A stretch of 64,000 bases of DNA from Bradyrhizobium sp. MOS003 (GCF_003020125.1 NZ_PYFW01000001.1:1-64000); one strand, 5' to 3'; shown: positions 8,273-16,777, counted from the stretch's first letter. Numbers and translations are program-made. The notes: generated from the sequence alone by a model not told the origin.

Positions 8273-8297
8273 GCGAAAACAACCCCATGCACAGTAG
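8273..8297. repeat. 25-base repeat GCGAAAACAACCCCATGCACAG..., copy 1
   Basis: An identical 25-base sequence occurs at 31333-31357, and both copies lie in intergenic DNA just outside a gene. In the second copy the core forms a 9-base-pair hairpin with the sequence that follows; here the partner strand is less perfect (ACCCC against GGGGT). It sits between the DMT transporter start and the left edge of the low-GC cassette. Confidence 0.75.
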
Positions 8298-8392
8298 ACG
8301 GGGGTAGGAAGATCAAGGGGTTATGGGGGGGCGTCGGGCGGCGGGTCGGGCAAATCTCGCAGAGGCCTTCCGACAACGCGCGGAAGCTGAGC

Positions 8393-10179
8393 TTAGTAAG
8401 CGCTATCACTTTGCGGCGGGGCCACTTCCGTGGCTAACGGGCGAACCCCGGGTAGGAGGTCTCGCCAGACTTGCGGTGGAACGGGCAATCGGTGGCAGCG
8501 GCAGGCCATGAGCACGATGGGCCAGTGCCCCAACCGGACGGCAGAAAGCGCATCGTAGTGCGGATTGCTTGCGACCTCCTCCAGGACAAAATCAAGAGTG
8601 TCGCTTGTGCCCTCCGTAACAGGAATGCCAATCAGCGCGGCACCATGATTGTCGCGGCCGAGATAAAGATTGTCTTCACTGTCCTCGTCGGGCAACCACG
8701 TCTGGAAAGTGCAATGTCCGAGCGAATTGGCCTTGAAGTTAGCGAGCAGGTCAAACAGTTCCTGTTTGCCGCGCGCCGCGGCCCACAGCGCAAGCATTGG
8801 ATATAGGATGCTCCCCTCCGTCGAACTTTCGCGGTACTCCTCACTGCGCTCGGACGGATGGTCAACTAAGTCCCAATAGGAGCTGCTTGTCATCGGGTAG
8901 TGGCCATGCACATTGAACGCGAAGATACTCCGGTTCGCCAGCTCATCGGCCCATTCGTCGATCGCACGATGAGCGCCTGGGCGGCATGCGAGAAGCGTGA
9001 AGGCGAGACTAATATCAATTGCTTGCCAATCGCCGACCGGCGAAAGCAACGCGCGGTGTTGCTGACGATCTGCGTCAGCCGCTTGCAGAGGCCGTCGATC
9101 CGTTCGACTGTCGCCTTAGTAGTATTTGATATCGTGGCCGGAAGTGTTTGGAGGTGCTCGCTGCCAAGCACAACCGGGCCGTATGGCGGCGCGAGCTGCC
9201 ACACCAACCACAGTCCCCGCAGCGCAAGGCGGCCGACAAGCTCGAACAGCTTAAGATTTACGTCGAGCGCCGCATGCGATCCAACCGCCGAGGAGAGCGC
9301 ATGGCGAACGTCGGCGTGAGGCAGGATCTTCGTCTCGAACAATTCGTCCCAGATCGTGAAATGCAGCTCTGCCAGCTCGTTGATGACGAGACCTGCTGCC
9401 TCAGCCGCTTTGCCCGAGCGCGCGACATCTCCTTTGAGGAGGTGCCAGACCTCGAGATACGCGCGTTCGCTGGCTCGATAGGGAGCCTCGACATTGTTCG
9501 CCTCGCGCGCCCAAACAAACATGATCCACAGGCAAATATTAATCAGCCGCGCTTGTGACAGCCGCACTGCCGGAGTCGCGCCCGGCGCATCGGCTAGAGC
9601 ACGCATTAGCCTACCGAAATGGTCGAGCGCAATGTCGGGCTCCTCGACCATCGCAGCGCTCTTACGCAAATGGCTCCGCAAGGCGGCGGGGAGCAAGCCT
9701 TCGCGAAGGATACCATCGAGGATGACGTCTGCTAGACGGTCCCCGTTCCACTCTTCGTAGCTGATCCGTCCGGTGGTGTTGCGGCTCATATAGCCGGTCA
9801 CTTCGGCACGAACCTGCTCGTCGATCGCGCCGCCGAAAGTGAGGCAGATAGCGATCGGCAGCTCAGCATATTCGGGAGGGATACGACTTGCGATATAGTG
9901 GTCGAGGATTTCGTCCAGCGATGGCCTGAGACTCTGCGGCGAGGCCGTGTTCCAGTCGGTGCGATCAAGGTCGCCCGATTTGACCGAGAAGAGATGGACA
10001 CGTCGCACACCATCGCGTCCGGCACCGACCGCAGCGACGTCGACGCCATATTGGCGGGTACCCCGCGCTGGACGCGAATAGACGGTGAAACCAAGCTCCG
10101 TCAGCAGATCCGGCAGCACAGCATCGAGCTCGCCACGCTCGCGCAAGGAGGCGAGGTACTCGCGAATAACAAGCTTCAT
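8393..10179 (-). pseudogene. Frameshifted gene for a restriction-endonuclease-like (PD-(D/E)XK) protein
   Basis: The reading frame starting at 10179 gives about 376 plausible residues. Near 9049-9054 the coding signal jumps to the next frame, which continues for 218 residues to a stop at 8393. Losing one base in GCGCGTTGC explains it; repaired, the protein would have about 595 residues. The N-terminus looks like an Mrr/PD-(D/E)XK nuclease: an LLTELGF helix, then YGVDVAAV with candidate catalytic D47, then VHLFSVKSGD with K67. The usual Glu/Gln before the lysine is Ser. The rest is helical and unrecognised. Its start overlaps the stop of the upstream 578-residue gene (ATGA), so the two are translationally coupled. 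Codon use and GC are lower than in flanking genes. A sequencing error is an alternative to true inactivation. Confidence 0.72.
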
Positions 10180-11912
10180 TTCGCCCTTCCCATTGAACGG
10201 AATGCGCGGAGCGTGTAGTCGAGGTCAAACGGCTCAAGAATGTCGAGCCGCGGCGCTTCAACGCTGTGGCTGACTCTGTGCAGCTTCATTTCGCTGCGTT
10301 GTTTTTTACCATTTGGTCCCTCGAAATAGCTGACCGAGCGGTTGCCGTAGAGCAGCACCGAGCGACTCACGATCGACATGAAGATCGACTTCTTCTGGGC
10401 CTGCTTGTGCGTTTGGCGCATCGATTCGTGCTGGCGATGATTCTCGATTAGCCGCTCGCGCTCGGACGGGCGCAATTCCTTAATTCTACCGGCCTTATGT
10501 AGCCCGTCGGTATAAGCCTTGAGCCGGGCGAGCAGCTCTGTGATGATCGGTCGTGCGGGATCGGAGCTGTGCTCGGCCCGTTGACGGAGCCAGTCGGCGA
10601 GCTCCCCCGAATAGTTGATGAGCAGTGGATCGAAGAGGATGTCCGCCATCAGCTTGCGCGGTTCCTCTGCCGCGCCGCGGATGAGCCCCAGCACTAACGA
10701 GCCGGCGGTGATCGAGCGAGTGAACAGATAGCCGATCGCGCGATGGGCGAGCAGGATCGTGTCGGCGTCTGACAGCCCAAGGGTGGCGCCCTCGACCTCT
10801 AGCACGAGCGGCGCATTACCATGATGATGACGAACCAGCGAGAGCGTAGCCGCGCCGAGGTTGGGATCGAGCGATAACAGCCAACCCATCAGCACCTTCG
10901 CCAATTGATCGGGGGCAAGTTGGAGCAAGGCGTGGGCGAAGCTGTCGAACACCTCAAGCGAGGTGAGTTCGTCATGCGCGGAGATCAGCGGCGTGATCAG
11001 TTCAAGCGCTTCGTCTAAGCGCCCGTGCGTCACTAGCTCACCGCCAGAGGCGTCTATGTTGTCGAGCGTACCGCGATTGCCGGCCATGACCTTGTGCGCA
11101 ATCGTAGTTAGACCAGCAACGACCGCTGGCGAAAGCGCCTCACCATGAAACATAAGTTCGAGCGAGACCTGATGGATAGCTTGATCACCAACTTGCTTGT
11201 TGGCCTCGTCGATAAGCGCGACCGCCGCTCCTTCCGTATCCGCATAGGCACGGGCGATCTCACAGATGGCTGTTACGATATGCCCGAGGCTATTGTCATC
11301 AGCGATCATCCTGGCGGCCGTAAGTGCATCAGCAACGCGGATTCGCTCCTCCAGTGTCGCGAGCGCCATAGTGCCAACGGCTTTAGCTGCGGCGGAGCGC
11401 GCGGGCGCGAACATGCCGACAAGATAACCAATCGCCTGGGTGAGCGCGGCCTCGGGCTCGCTTTTGGCGAGAGCTTGGAGCCCAACAAATACATAAGCCG
11501 CGTCTTCGGGGTCGGCAGGGTCGATCGCGGCGAGCGTGGCCTGGGCGCGATCGCCTTGCTCCGCCCAGCTCCGATAAGCGCTGTTGGGCATGCCGGACAC
11601 CCCGTCATTGCCGGCACGCGCGACCAACGCCTTCACCGCTGCCAGCATCGCCGGCACCTCGGCCTTGAGCTCGGGAATGAGGTCGCAATAAACGTGCATA
11701 GCGGTGAAGAAGTCGTGCTGGTCGATCGGAGAGTTGCCGATCGTGCGCGCGGGCCCGAGCAAGTCGATCGTGCCTTTGTTGTGGAGGGTAGTTAGCGTCG
11801 CACGAAACGCTTTACCGATGTCATCTGTGCGGTGGCGACGCAGGCGCTCGACCAATAGATCAAGGAGGGTGCCCGCACTGTAATGCGCGATGATGTCGTC
11901 CTCGTCGACCAT
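10176..11912 (-). CDS. Uncharacterised helical protein, partner of the nuclease-like gene
   Basis: A 578-residue protein that I cannot assign to a family. Residues 1-450 are almost entirely helical, with repeated alanine/leucine-rich helices of the kind seen in HEAT/TPR-like scaffolds. A basic, lysine-rich stretch follows (RQTHKQAQKKS, near 500), then a short beta-rich module (LLYGNRSVSYFEGPNGKKQ). The protein ends with DILEPFDLDYTLRAFRSM. No signal peptide or membrane segment is present. It is the first gene of a two-gene unit whose second gene encodes the PD-(D/E)XK-like protein; the stop and start overlap by four bases. The unit lies directly downstream of tRNA-Ser in a segment of lower GC than its surroundings, consistent with acquired DNA. 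Confidence 0.75.
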   Translation of the reverse strand: MVDEDDIIAHYSAGTLLDLLVERLRRHRTDDIGKAFRATLTTLHNKGTIDLLGPARTIGNSPIDQHDFFTAMHVYCDLIPELKAEVPAMLAAVKALVARAGNDGVSGMPNSAYRSWAEQGDRAQATLAAIDPADPEDAAYVFVGLQALAKSEPEAALTQAIGYLVGMFAPARSAAAKAVGTMALATLEERIRVADALTAARMIADDNSLGHIVTAICEIARAYADTEGAAVALIDEANKQVGDQAIHQVSLELMFHGEALSPAVVAGLTTIAHKVMAGNRGTLDNIDASGGELVTHGRLDEALELITPLISAHDELTSLEVFDSFAHALLQLAPDQLAKVLMGWLLSLDPNLGAATLSLVRHHHGNAPLVLEVEGATLGLSDADTILLAHRAIGYLFTRSITAGSLVLGLIRGAAEEPRKLMADILFDPLLINYSGELADWLRQRAEHSSDPARPIITELLARLKAYTDGLHKAGRIKELRPSERERLIENHRQHESMRQTHKQAQKKSIFMSIVSRSVLLYGNRSVSYFEGPNGKKQRSEMKLHRVSHSVEAPRLDILEPFDLDYTLRAFRSMGRAK

Positions 11913-12035
11913 CGTCCCTCGCGTTGCGGCATAAGAATGCCGACCTTCCAGTATTAGGAGATGCGCATCCTATTCGATGGTCGGCCCCGAACGATCTGCT
12001 ATTGCGCCGCACGGCTTAGTCGAATCGACAGATCA

Positions 12036-12125
12036 TGGCGGAGAGGGAGGGATTCGAACCCCCGATAGGCTTGCACCTATGCCGCATTTCGAGTGCGGTG
12101 CATTCAACCACTCTGCCACCTCTCC
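12036..12125 (-). tRNA. tRNA-Ser (anticodon CGA)
   Basis: The minus strand reads as a 90-base class II tRNA. The acceptor stem GGAGAGG (complement of 12119-12125) pairs with CCTCTCC (complement of 12040-12046), followed by discriminator G and an encoded CCA ending at 12036. The anticodon loop contains CTCGAAA, giving anticodon CGA for UCG codons. The long variable arm and the T arm GGTTCGAATCC are present. It is transcribed towards the 8.4-11.9 kb cassette, whose first gene ends its upstream region about 120 bases away. Confidence 0.95.
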
Positions 12126-12329
12126 TGAAGGCGCCATGGAAGGAGCAGGGCCCCTGTGGTTGGGGGCGTTAATAGGCGAGGATGGCGGGCCAGACAAGGC
12201 GGGCAGAGCGAAAATCCGCTGCCTGTTTCGGCCCGGCCCGCCCCGTCCCGGCACGAACGCGAGGGAAAGGCGGTTCGATTGCCGGTTTGACGCGTTTTTG
12301 TCGGGCGCGTGGTGGAGTCCGATTCGAGA

Positions 12330-12384
12330 ACCCCAATGTGGAGACACCCTCTCCCCGACCCTCCCCCGCGAGCGGGGGAGGGGG
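12330..12384. repeat. GTGGAGACACCCTCTCCCC hairpin repeat, copy 1
   Basis: A direct repeat of about 55 bases shared with 12660-12714. It includes GTGGAGACACCCTCTCCCCG in both copies, followed by a perfect hairpin of the form CCCTCCCCCGC-GA-GCGGGGGAGGG in this copy. Similar CTCTCCC/GGGAGAG hairpins are common at transcript ends in Bradyrhizobium; a shorter relative occurs after obgE at 18578-18600. Confidence 0.75.
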
Positions 12385-12659
12385 CGCACCGCCTTTGGGG
12401 CGGGCACTGAGATTCATCGCATGTTCGAAAAAACGGGGTGGGACCGCCAGACGCGGTAAACACTGGCGGTCCCGGTGCCGCTCATTGAAATACTGGCTGG
12501 GAAGGGCGGCTTCGCCGGCCAGGTGAGGCGACGATTCGACCCTAGCGTGCGAGGGGCGTGCCGCAATGCAATCCGGTCCTTAACCTAACCGGTCAAGGTT
12601 ACTTGGGGGGCTGTTTCGGGGTGGCGCTGGGAGAGGAGCGGGCGTTCTGGTCGGAGAGG

Positions 12660-12714
12660 GTCCCCATCGTGGAGACACCCTCTCCCCGGCCCTCTCCCGC
12701 AGGCGGGAGAGGGA
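12660..12714. repeat. GTGGAGACACCCTCTCCCC hairpin repeat, copy 2
   Basis: Second copy of the repeat at 12330-12384, in the same orientation, with the hairpin CCCTCTCCCGC-AG-GCGGGAGAGGG. It lies about 50 bases beyond the stop of the minus-strand ROK-like gene and may serve as the 3' end structure of that transcript. Confidence 0.75.
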
Positions 12715-12761
12715 GTGCATTCCGGGGTTGCGGCGGTCGGGCCTCGTCCCGGAAAGGGTGG

Positions 12762-13895
12762 CTAGTCGTCCTTCTTGCTGTCCTTGCCCTTTTTCTTGCC
12801 GTTGTCGGCGGCGTCCTTGTCCTTGCCGTTCTCCTTGCGGCGGTTGGTGAAGCGGGCGTTGCCGAGGCCGGTGCCGATGGTGAGCACGCCCCAGCGGTCG
12901 ACGTCCTGCATGAACGGCACTTCCGAGAGGCCCTGAACCACGCCGTCATTGTGCATCAGGATCGCGGTGTCGTGCTCGCCGATGACGGGGATGCCCTCGA
13001 TCAGGCTGGCCGGCAGGTTGAACTTGCTGCTCTCCCAATTGCCCGGCAGGTTCTGCGCGCCCTTCTCGATCGAGCCGTCGGCGTTGATGACGCCGGGACA
13101 GGCGATGCCGATGAAGGGCGCAAGCTTGTAGCCTTCCTTGTCGGCCTCGGTGATCAGCCCCTTCAGCATCTTGGTGAGCCGCTTCACCGCGCCTTCGCGA
13201 GTCGGCTCGTCGTCGGCATGGCGCCACAGCTCGGAGTGCACGACCTTGGCCTTCGAGAGGTCCTTGGCCTTCTTCCAGCCGGTTTCGACCAGGCCGCAGC
13301 GGATGTTGGTGCCGCCGATGTCGACGGCGAGGATGCTGTCATGGGCCTCGAAAATCCACGACGGCGCCAGATGCAGCGCGCCGATCAGGCCGGCTTCGTC
13401 CGGATGATGCCGGATCGGCACCATCTCGATCTTGAGCTCCTCGTGCCTGAGGATGATCTCGGTGCGCGCGATCGCGAGCTCACCGAGCTTGGAGTCGCGG
13501 AAACCGCCGCCGACGACGATCCGCTCGGTCTTGGCCCAGGCCTTGGTCTTGAGGAAACGCCGCGTGACATAGGCGAGCTCCTGGGCGAACTCCTCGATCG
13601 CGCTGTGGACCAGGGCGGTCGCCTTGATGTCGTCACCGGCCAGGATGGCATCCAGGGTCTTCTTGCTGATGTCTTCCGAGGGCTCGTCGCCGAACGGATC
13701 CTCGCCGGTTTTGCGCAGCGGCTTGCGCCAGCGGTCGAGCATGTCCCGGAACGCGCCCTTGCTGGCGCGGTCGCCGAGGAAGCCGTCCTCGTCCTTCATC
13801 TCGATGTTGAAGCTGTCGACGTCCACCGACGGCAGCCGCTCGGCGCCGTGATGGGCGATGCCCGTCGTCGTCTTGACCAGTTCTTCCGTTGCCAT
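12762..13895 (-). CDS. ROK-type sugar-kinase-like protein with circularly permuted motif order
   Basis: A 377-residue protein with hexokinase/ROK motifs in rotated order. A segment normally near the ROK C-terminus comes first: AILAGDDIKATALV (84-97), then RIVVGGGFRDSKLGEL (125-140), then PDEAGLIGALHL (165-176). The motifs that normally open a ROK protein follow: phosphate 1 AVDIGGTNIRCGLVE (190-204), then GIACPGVINADG, NLPGNWE, the catalytic-type NDGVVQGLSE, and finally the phosphate-2-like LTIGTGLGNARF. The zinc-binding GHx-CxCGxxGC region is not seen. A Lys/Asp-rich low-complexity tail ends the protein. Start at 13895 follows AAGGGCTCTC; the longer open frame to 14009 looks untranslated. 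The fold could still close as a ROK domain. Substrate unknown. It is divergent from rplU. Confidence 0.8.
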   Translation of the reverse strand: MATEELVKTTTGIAHHGAERLPSVDVDSFNIEMKDEDGFLGDRASKGAFRDMLDRWRKPLRKTGEDPFGDEPSEDISKKTLDAILAGDDIKATALVHSAIEEFAQELAYVTRRFLKTKAWAKTERIVVGGGFRDSKLGELAIARTEIILRHEELKIEMVPIRHHPDEAGLIGALHLAPSWIFEAHDSILAVDIGGTNIRCGLVETGWKKAKDLSKAKVVHSELWRHADDEPTREGAVKRLTKMLKGLITEADKEGYKLAPFIGIACPGVINADGSIEKGAQNLPGNWESSKFNLPASLIEGIPVIGEHDTAILMHNDGVVQGLSEVPFMQDVDRWGVLTIGTGLGNARFTNRRKENGKDKDAADNGKKKGKDSKKDD

Positions 13896-14229
13896 GAGAG
13901 CCCTTGCCCGCTTGCCTGTGTTCCGGCCGGGACAACTGCGGGGGAACCGGTTTGTTGCAAGGCCGGTCGAGATTCGGCGGACGGCCGCAAGCCGGGCCAA
14001 ATCCTTCAAATCCGGGCGCTTTTCGCCGGCTTTTCCTTGACTCTCTCCGGCCGGCGGCTATAAGTCCCACAACCGGCGCGGGGCGTTTCTCGCGCCGCTT
14101 GTTTTTGCGTGGTTTTTCAAAGGGATAACTCCCGCCCGCACAAAACTCGCAAGTAACCCATAGCGACTGACAAAAAGCCGGCCCCTGACAATCCGTCACG
14201 AGGCCGGGATTGAACACGGAGAAAAAACG
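13896..14229. other. Divergent region with the rplU promoter and a long 5' leader
   Basis: This 334-base spacer separates the ROK-like gene (minus) from rplU (plus). A sigma-70-like promoter is visible at 14037-14064. If it is used, rplU mRNA has a leader of about 155-160 bases. I see no strong hairpin with a T-run in that leader, so attenuation cannot be claimed from sequence alone. Confidence 0.55.
14037..14064 (+). promoter_or_regulatory. Sigma-70-type promoter of rplU-rpmA
   Basis: A TTGACT box (14037-14042) is followed, after a 16-base spacer, by TATAAG (14059-14064). Both boxes are close to consensus, which is unusual in this GC-rich window. The predicted start near 14071 would give a leader of roughly 160 bases before the rplU ATG at 14230. 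Confidence 0.7.
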
Positions 14230-14616
14230 ATGTTCGCAGTCATCAAAACCGGCGGCAAGCAATACCGCGTCGTGCCGGATGATGTTCTCGAAGTAGGCAA
14301 GATCGAAGGCGAAGTCGGCTCGATCATCCAGCTGAATGAAGTCCTGCTGGTCGGCGGCGACACGCCGGTGCTCGGCATTCCCACGGTCGCAGGCGCGTCC
14401 GTTGCGGTCGAGGTGCTCGACCACAAGCGCGGCCCCAAGATCATCGCGTTCAAGAAGCGCCGCCGCAAGAATTCGCGCCGCAAGCGCGGCTATCGCGACG
14501 AGATCACGGTGCTCCGCATCTCCGAGATCCTGACCGACGGCGCCAAGCCCACCAAGGGCCCGCGTCCGAAGCGGGAGAAGGTGGCGAAGGAGCCGGCAGC
14601 GGAAGCCGCCGAGTAA
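14230..14616 (+). CDS. rplU: 50S ribosomal protein L21
   Basis: A 128-residue protein beginning MFAVIKTGGKQYRV, the hallmark start of bL21, with the conserved GGKQY motif and the basic RNA-binding segment KRRRKNSRRKRGYRDE around residues 76-91. It binds 23S rRNA domain V and contacts L20. The C-terminal tail after about residue 104 is Lys/Pro/Ala-rich, an extension common in Rhizobiales compared with the 103-residue E. coli protein. It is followed by rpmA 115 bases downstream, the usual rplU-rpmA pairing. An identifiable promoter lies about 170 bases upstream. Confidence 0.98.
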   Translation: MFAVIKTGGKQYRVVPDDVLEVGKIEGEVGSIIQLNEVLLVGGDTPVLGIPTVAGASVAVEVLDHKRGPKIIAFKKRRRKNSRRKRGYRDEITVLRISEILTDGAKPTKGPRPKREKVAKEPAAEAAE

Positions 14617-14731
14617 CGCGAAATCGATCACGCCAATTCACGAATTGATGCGTGAGAAATTTTGAAATGATTCCGTCAAGGAATTGATCTAGACAAGCGC
14701 ATTATCTTGCGCAGGATTTCGGAGACGAACC

Positions 14732-15001
14732 ATGGCTCACAAAAAAGCAGGCGGTTCATCGCGCAACGGTCGCGATTCCAAGGGCAAGCGCCTCGGCATC
14801 AAGGCGTTCGGCGGCGAAGTCGTGATTCCCGGCAACATCATTGCGCGTCAGCGCGGCACCACCTGGCATCCCGGCCTTAATGTCGGCATGGGCACGGACC
14901 ACACTCTGTTCGCCAAGATCGAGGGTCGCGTCACGTTCCAGGCCAAAGCCAACGGCCGCACTTTCGTATCGGTGCTCCCGCTCGCAGAGGCGGCTGAATA
15001 G
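14732..15001 (+). CDS. rpmA: 50S ribosomal protein L27
   Basis: An 89-residue bL27 with the family start [20 protein letters not shown], whose N-terminal tail reaches the peptidyl transferase centre, and the motif [10 protein letters not shown]. It begins directly with AHKKAGG, so there is no Firmicute-type N-terminal peptide that must be cleaved. It is co-directional with rplU and followed by a strong intrinsic terminator at 15081-15115. A GGAGACGA sequence precedes the ATG. Confidence 0.98.
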   Translation: MAHKKAGGSSRNGRDSKGKRLGIKAFGGEVVIPGNIIARQRGTTWHPGLNVGMGTDHTLFAKIEGRVTFQAKANGRTFVSVLPLAEAAE

Positions 15002-15080
15002 ACGGCGGATCGACATCGGAGTCCGCCGGGTCCTACCAAACCGGCGGAGTCTCAGAGATCGCAGAGATCGAAGGCTCCAA

Positions 15081-15115
15081 GGGGGAGGCGGGAAACCGGC
15101 CTCCCCTTTTCTTTT
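15081..15115 (+). terminator. Intrinsic terminator of rplU-rpmA
   Basis: GGGGAGGC-GG pairs with CCGGCCTCCCC across a GAAA loop with one bulge, followed by TTTTCTTTTG. It lies 80 bases after the rpmA stop and before the GNAT gene. Confidence 0.85.
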
Positions 15116-15156
15116 GACTTGCTCACTTTGATTTAGTGACTTTCACGGAGCCGGAC

Positions 15157-15750
15157 ATGTTGCAGGATTTCTCGAGCGCGACCCTGGCCGAGGCGAGACC
15201 GAGCGTCGTCGCCACCGAACGGCTGACCTTGCGGCGGCCGACGCTGGCCGACGTGAAGACCATCGCCCTTCTCGCCAACGACCGCCGCGTCGCCGAAAAC
15301 ACCCGCCGCCTGCCGCATCCCTATTCGCAGGACGACGCCGTCGCCTTCATCCGCGCCACCGCCTCGCTCGGCAGCGAGACCGTGTTCCTGATCGAGCACG
15401 ATTCGGGGCCGGTGGGCATGGTCGGCATCGATCGCTCCACGCCCGGCAATGCCGAACTCGGCTACTGGCTCGGCGTCGAGCATTGGGGCCGCGGCTATGC
15501 CACCGAGGCCGCACGCGGGGCGATCGACTTCTTCTTCGAGGAATTCGAGGACGAGCACCTTTATGCCGGCGCGCGCGTCACCAACCCGGCCTCGCGCAAC
15601 GTGCTGGAGAAGTGCGGCTTCCAGTGGAGCGGCGTGCAGCTGCATCGCTTCCTGGCGCTCGGCTCCTCGACGCCGGTCGACTGCTTCCGCCTGTCGCGCG
15701 GGGTGTGGTCGTCGCTGAAGAGCTGGAGCAGCGCACGACGGGTGAGGTAG
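15157..15750 (+). CDS. GNAT family N-acetyltransferase (RimJ/RimL-like)
   Basis: A 197-residue acetyltransferase of the type-3 GNAT group (Acetyltransf_3). The opening TERLTLRRPTLADVKTIALL matches the RimJ/RimL N-terminus. The acetyl-CoA-binding region is YWLGVEHWGRGYATEAARGA (about 109-128), with the Q/R-x-x-G-x-A loop represented by GRGYAT. The later NPASRNVLEKCGFQWSG motif, which positions the CoA thiol, is also typical. Members acetylate the N-termini of ribosomal proteins or small amines; proximity to rplU-rpmA suggests but does not prove a ribosomal target. ATG 15157 with GGAG eight bases upstream was preferred over GTG 15136. Confidence 0.88.
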   Translation: MLQDFSSATLAEARPSVVATERLTLRRPTLADVKTIALLANDRRVAENTRRLPHPYSQDDAVAFIRATASLGSETVFLIEHDSGPVGMVGIDRSTPGNAELGYWLGVEHWGRGYATEAARGAIDFFFEEFEDEHLYAGARVTNPASRNVLEKCGFQWSGVQLHRFLALGSSTPVDCFRLSRGVWSSLKSWSSARRVR

Positions 15751-15753
15751 GGC

Positions 15754-16674
15754 CTACACCGGCGGATTCACGTCTCCGCCGGTGCGCCCGAGATCGCGCT
15801 CGCGCAAGTAGATGTAGAACCCGGCGCCGATGATGATGGCGGCGCCGACGAGCGTGGCCATTGACGGCACGTCGCCGAACACGACGAAGCCGAAGATCAC
15901 CGCCCACACGATCATCGAATATTGATAGGGCACCACGACGCTGGCCGGCGCCAGCTTGAGCGAACGGTTGACGCAGAACAGCGCCGTCACCGAGATCAGC
16001 CCGGCCGTCGCGAAGATCACGAGGCTGCCCGGCGTCGGCGGCACCCAGTTGAAGGCCGACAGCACCGCGCCGAGCGAGAAGGTGCCGACGAATTGCGAGG
16101 ACGCCATCACGATGTCGGGCGTCTTGCGCAGGCTGCGCGTGATCAGCATCAACGTCGCGAACGACAGGCTGCCGCCGAGCGCGATCAGCGCCGGCAGGCT
16201 GACGGTCTGCGCCGAGGGCCGCAGCGCGATCAGCACGCCGCAGAAGCCGATCAGGATCGCAGTCCAGCGCCGCCAACCGACCTTCTCGCCCAGAAAGATA
16301 GCCGACATCGCGGTGACGAAGATGGGCCCGGCGAGATAATAGGTGATGACGTCGGCGAGCGGCAGATAGACGGTGGCGAGGAAGAAGGCGGCGACCTCCA
16401 GCGTCGAGAGCACGACGCGAAACAGCTGCAGGCGCGGCCGCTCCAGCTGCAGGAACTGGTGCCGCTGCGTCCAGATCAGCGGCGACAACAGCAGCAGCGC
16501 CGCACAGGCGCGCAGGAACAAGAGTTGCCCCACCGAATAGGTGCCCACCAGGAACTTGCCCATGGCGTCGCCGAACGAGAACATGAAGATCGACAGCACC
16601 ATCAGCCCGATGCCGGCGAGGCGCGCGGAGCGGTCGTCATAGGCGGAGAGATTCTTGAACAGGGGCATTGCCAC
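15754..16674 (-). CDS. DMT superfamily (EamA) transporter
   Basis: A 306-residue integral membrane protein with about ten hydrophobic helices in two EamA repeats (approximately 20-150 and 165-290). It starts with a short cytoplasmic N-terminus and ends with a charged tail. The spacing between repeats and the LFLRACAALLLLSPL segment are standard for the family. Its stop lies a few bases from that of the GNAT gene, so the two genes are convergent. It is the second EamA transporter in the window; the two are not closely similar by eye. Substrate unknown. Confidence 0.88.
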   Translation of the reverse strand: MAMPLFKNLSAYDDRSARLAGIGLMVLSIFMFSFGDAMGKFLVGTYSVGQLLFLRACAALLLLSPLIWTQRHQFLQLERPRLQLFRVVLSTLEVAAFFLATVYLPLADVITYYLAGPIFVTAMSAIFLGEKVGWRRWTAILIGFCGVLIALRPSAQTVSLPALIALGGSLSFATLMLITRSLRKTPDIVMASSQFVGTFSLGAVLSAFNWVPPTPGSLVIFATAGLISVTALFCVNRSLKLAPASVVVPYQYSMIVWAVIFGFVVFGDVPSMATLVGAAIIIGAGFYIYLRERDLGRTGGDVNPPV

Positions 16675-16690
16675 GCGTTGAGTTTGGGCT

Positions 16691-16777
16691 CGTCATTGCG
16701 AGCGAAAGCGAAGCAATCCACACCGTCTCCGCAGCGGCAGTCTGGATTGCTTCGTCGCTTCGCTCCTCGCAATGACG
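16691..16777. repeat. CGTCATTGCGAGC palindromic repeat, copy 1
   Basis: An 87-base imperfect palindrome that begins CGTCATTGCGAGCG and ends CGCAATGACG, with inner arms GAAGCAATCC and GGATTGCTTC. Four further copies lie at 20348-20434, 38043-38128, 42148-42230 and 60890-60977. All are intergenic. Confidence 0.9.

Larger units (their letters stand above)
12126..12761. other. Intergenic region of about 640 bases holding two hairpin repeats
   Basis: No gene is supported between tRNA-Ser and the end of the ROK-like gene; both neighbours are on the minus strand. The region contains two copies of a CTCTCCC...GGGAGAG hairpin repeat (12330-12384 and 12660-12714). The reading frames crossing it are arginine- and proline-rich and unconvincing. 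The tRNA promoter should lie in the left part, but no clear boxes were identified. Confidence 0.6.

Noticed and set aside
8890..9049. The C-terminal 52 codons of the first frame of the nuclease-like gene as true coding sequence
   Set aside because: After the frameshift point the residues become Ser/Arg/Cys-rich and unlike the rest, whereas the other frame is coherent for 218 residues.
8200..12036. Attachment-site direct repeats around the tRNA-Ser cassette
   Set aside because: I looked for a copy of the tRNA 3' end (TGGCGGAGAGGGAGG) near 8200-8400 and found none that was convincing. Integration at the tRNA is suggested by position only, and no integrase gene is present.
12558..14063. A long plus-strand frame opposite the ROK-like gene
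   Set aside because: It begins in repeat DNA and runs antisense to a gene with clear family motifs. The composition is Leu/Asp/Gly-rich, as is usual for antisense frames in this genome.
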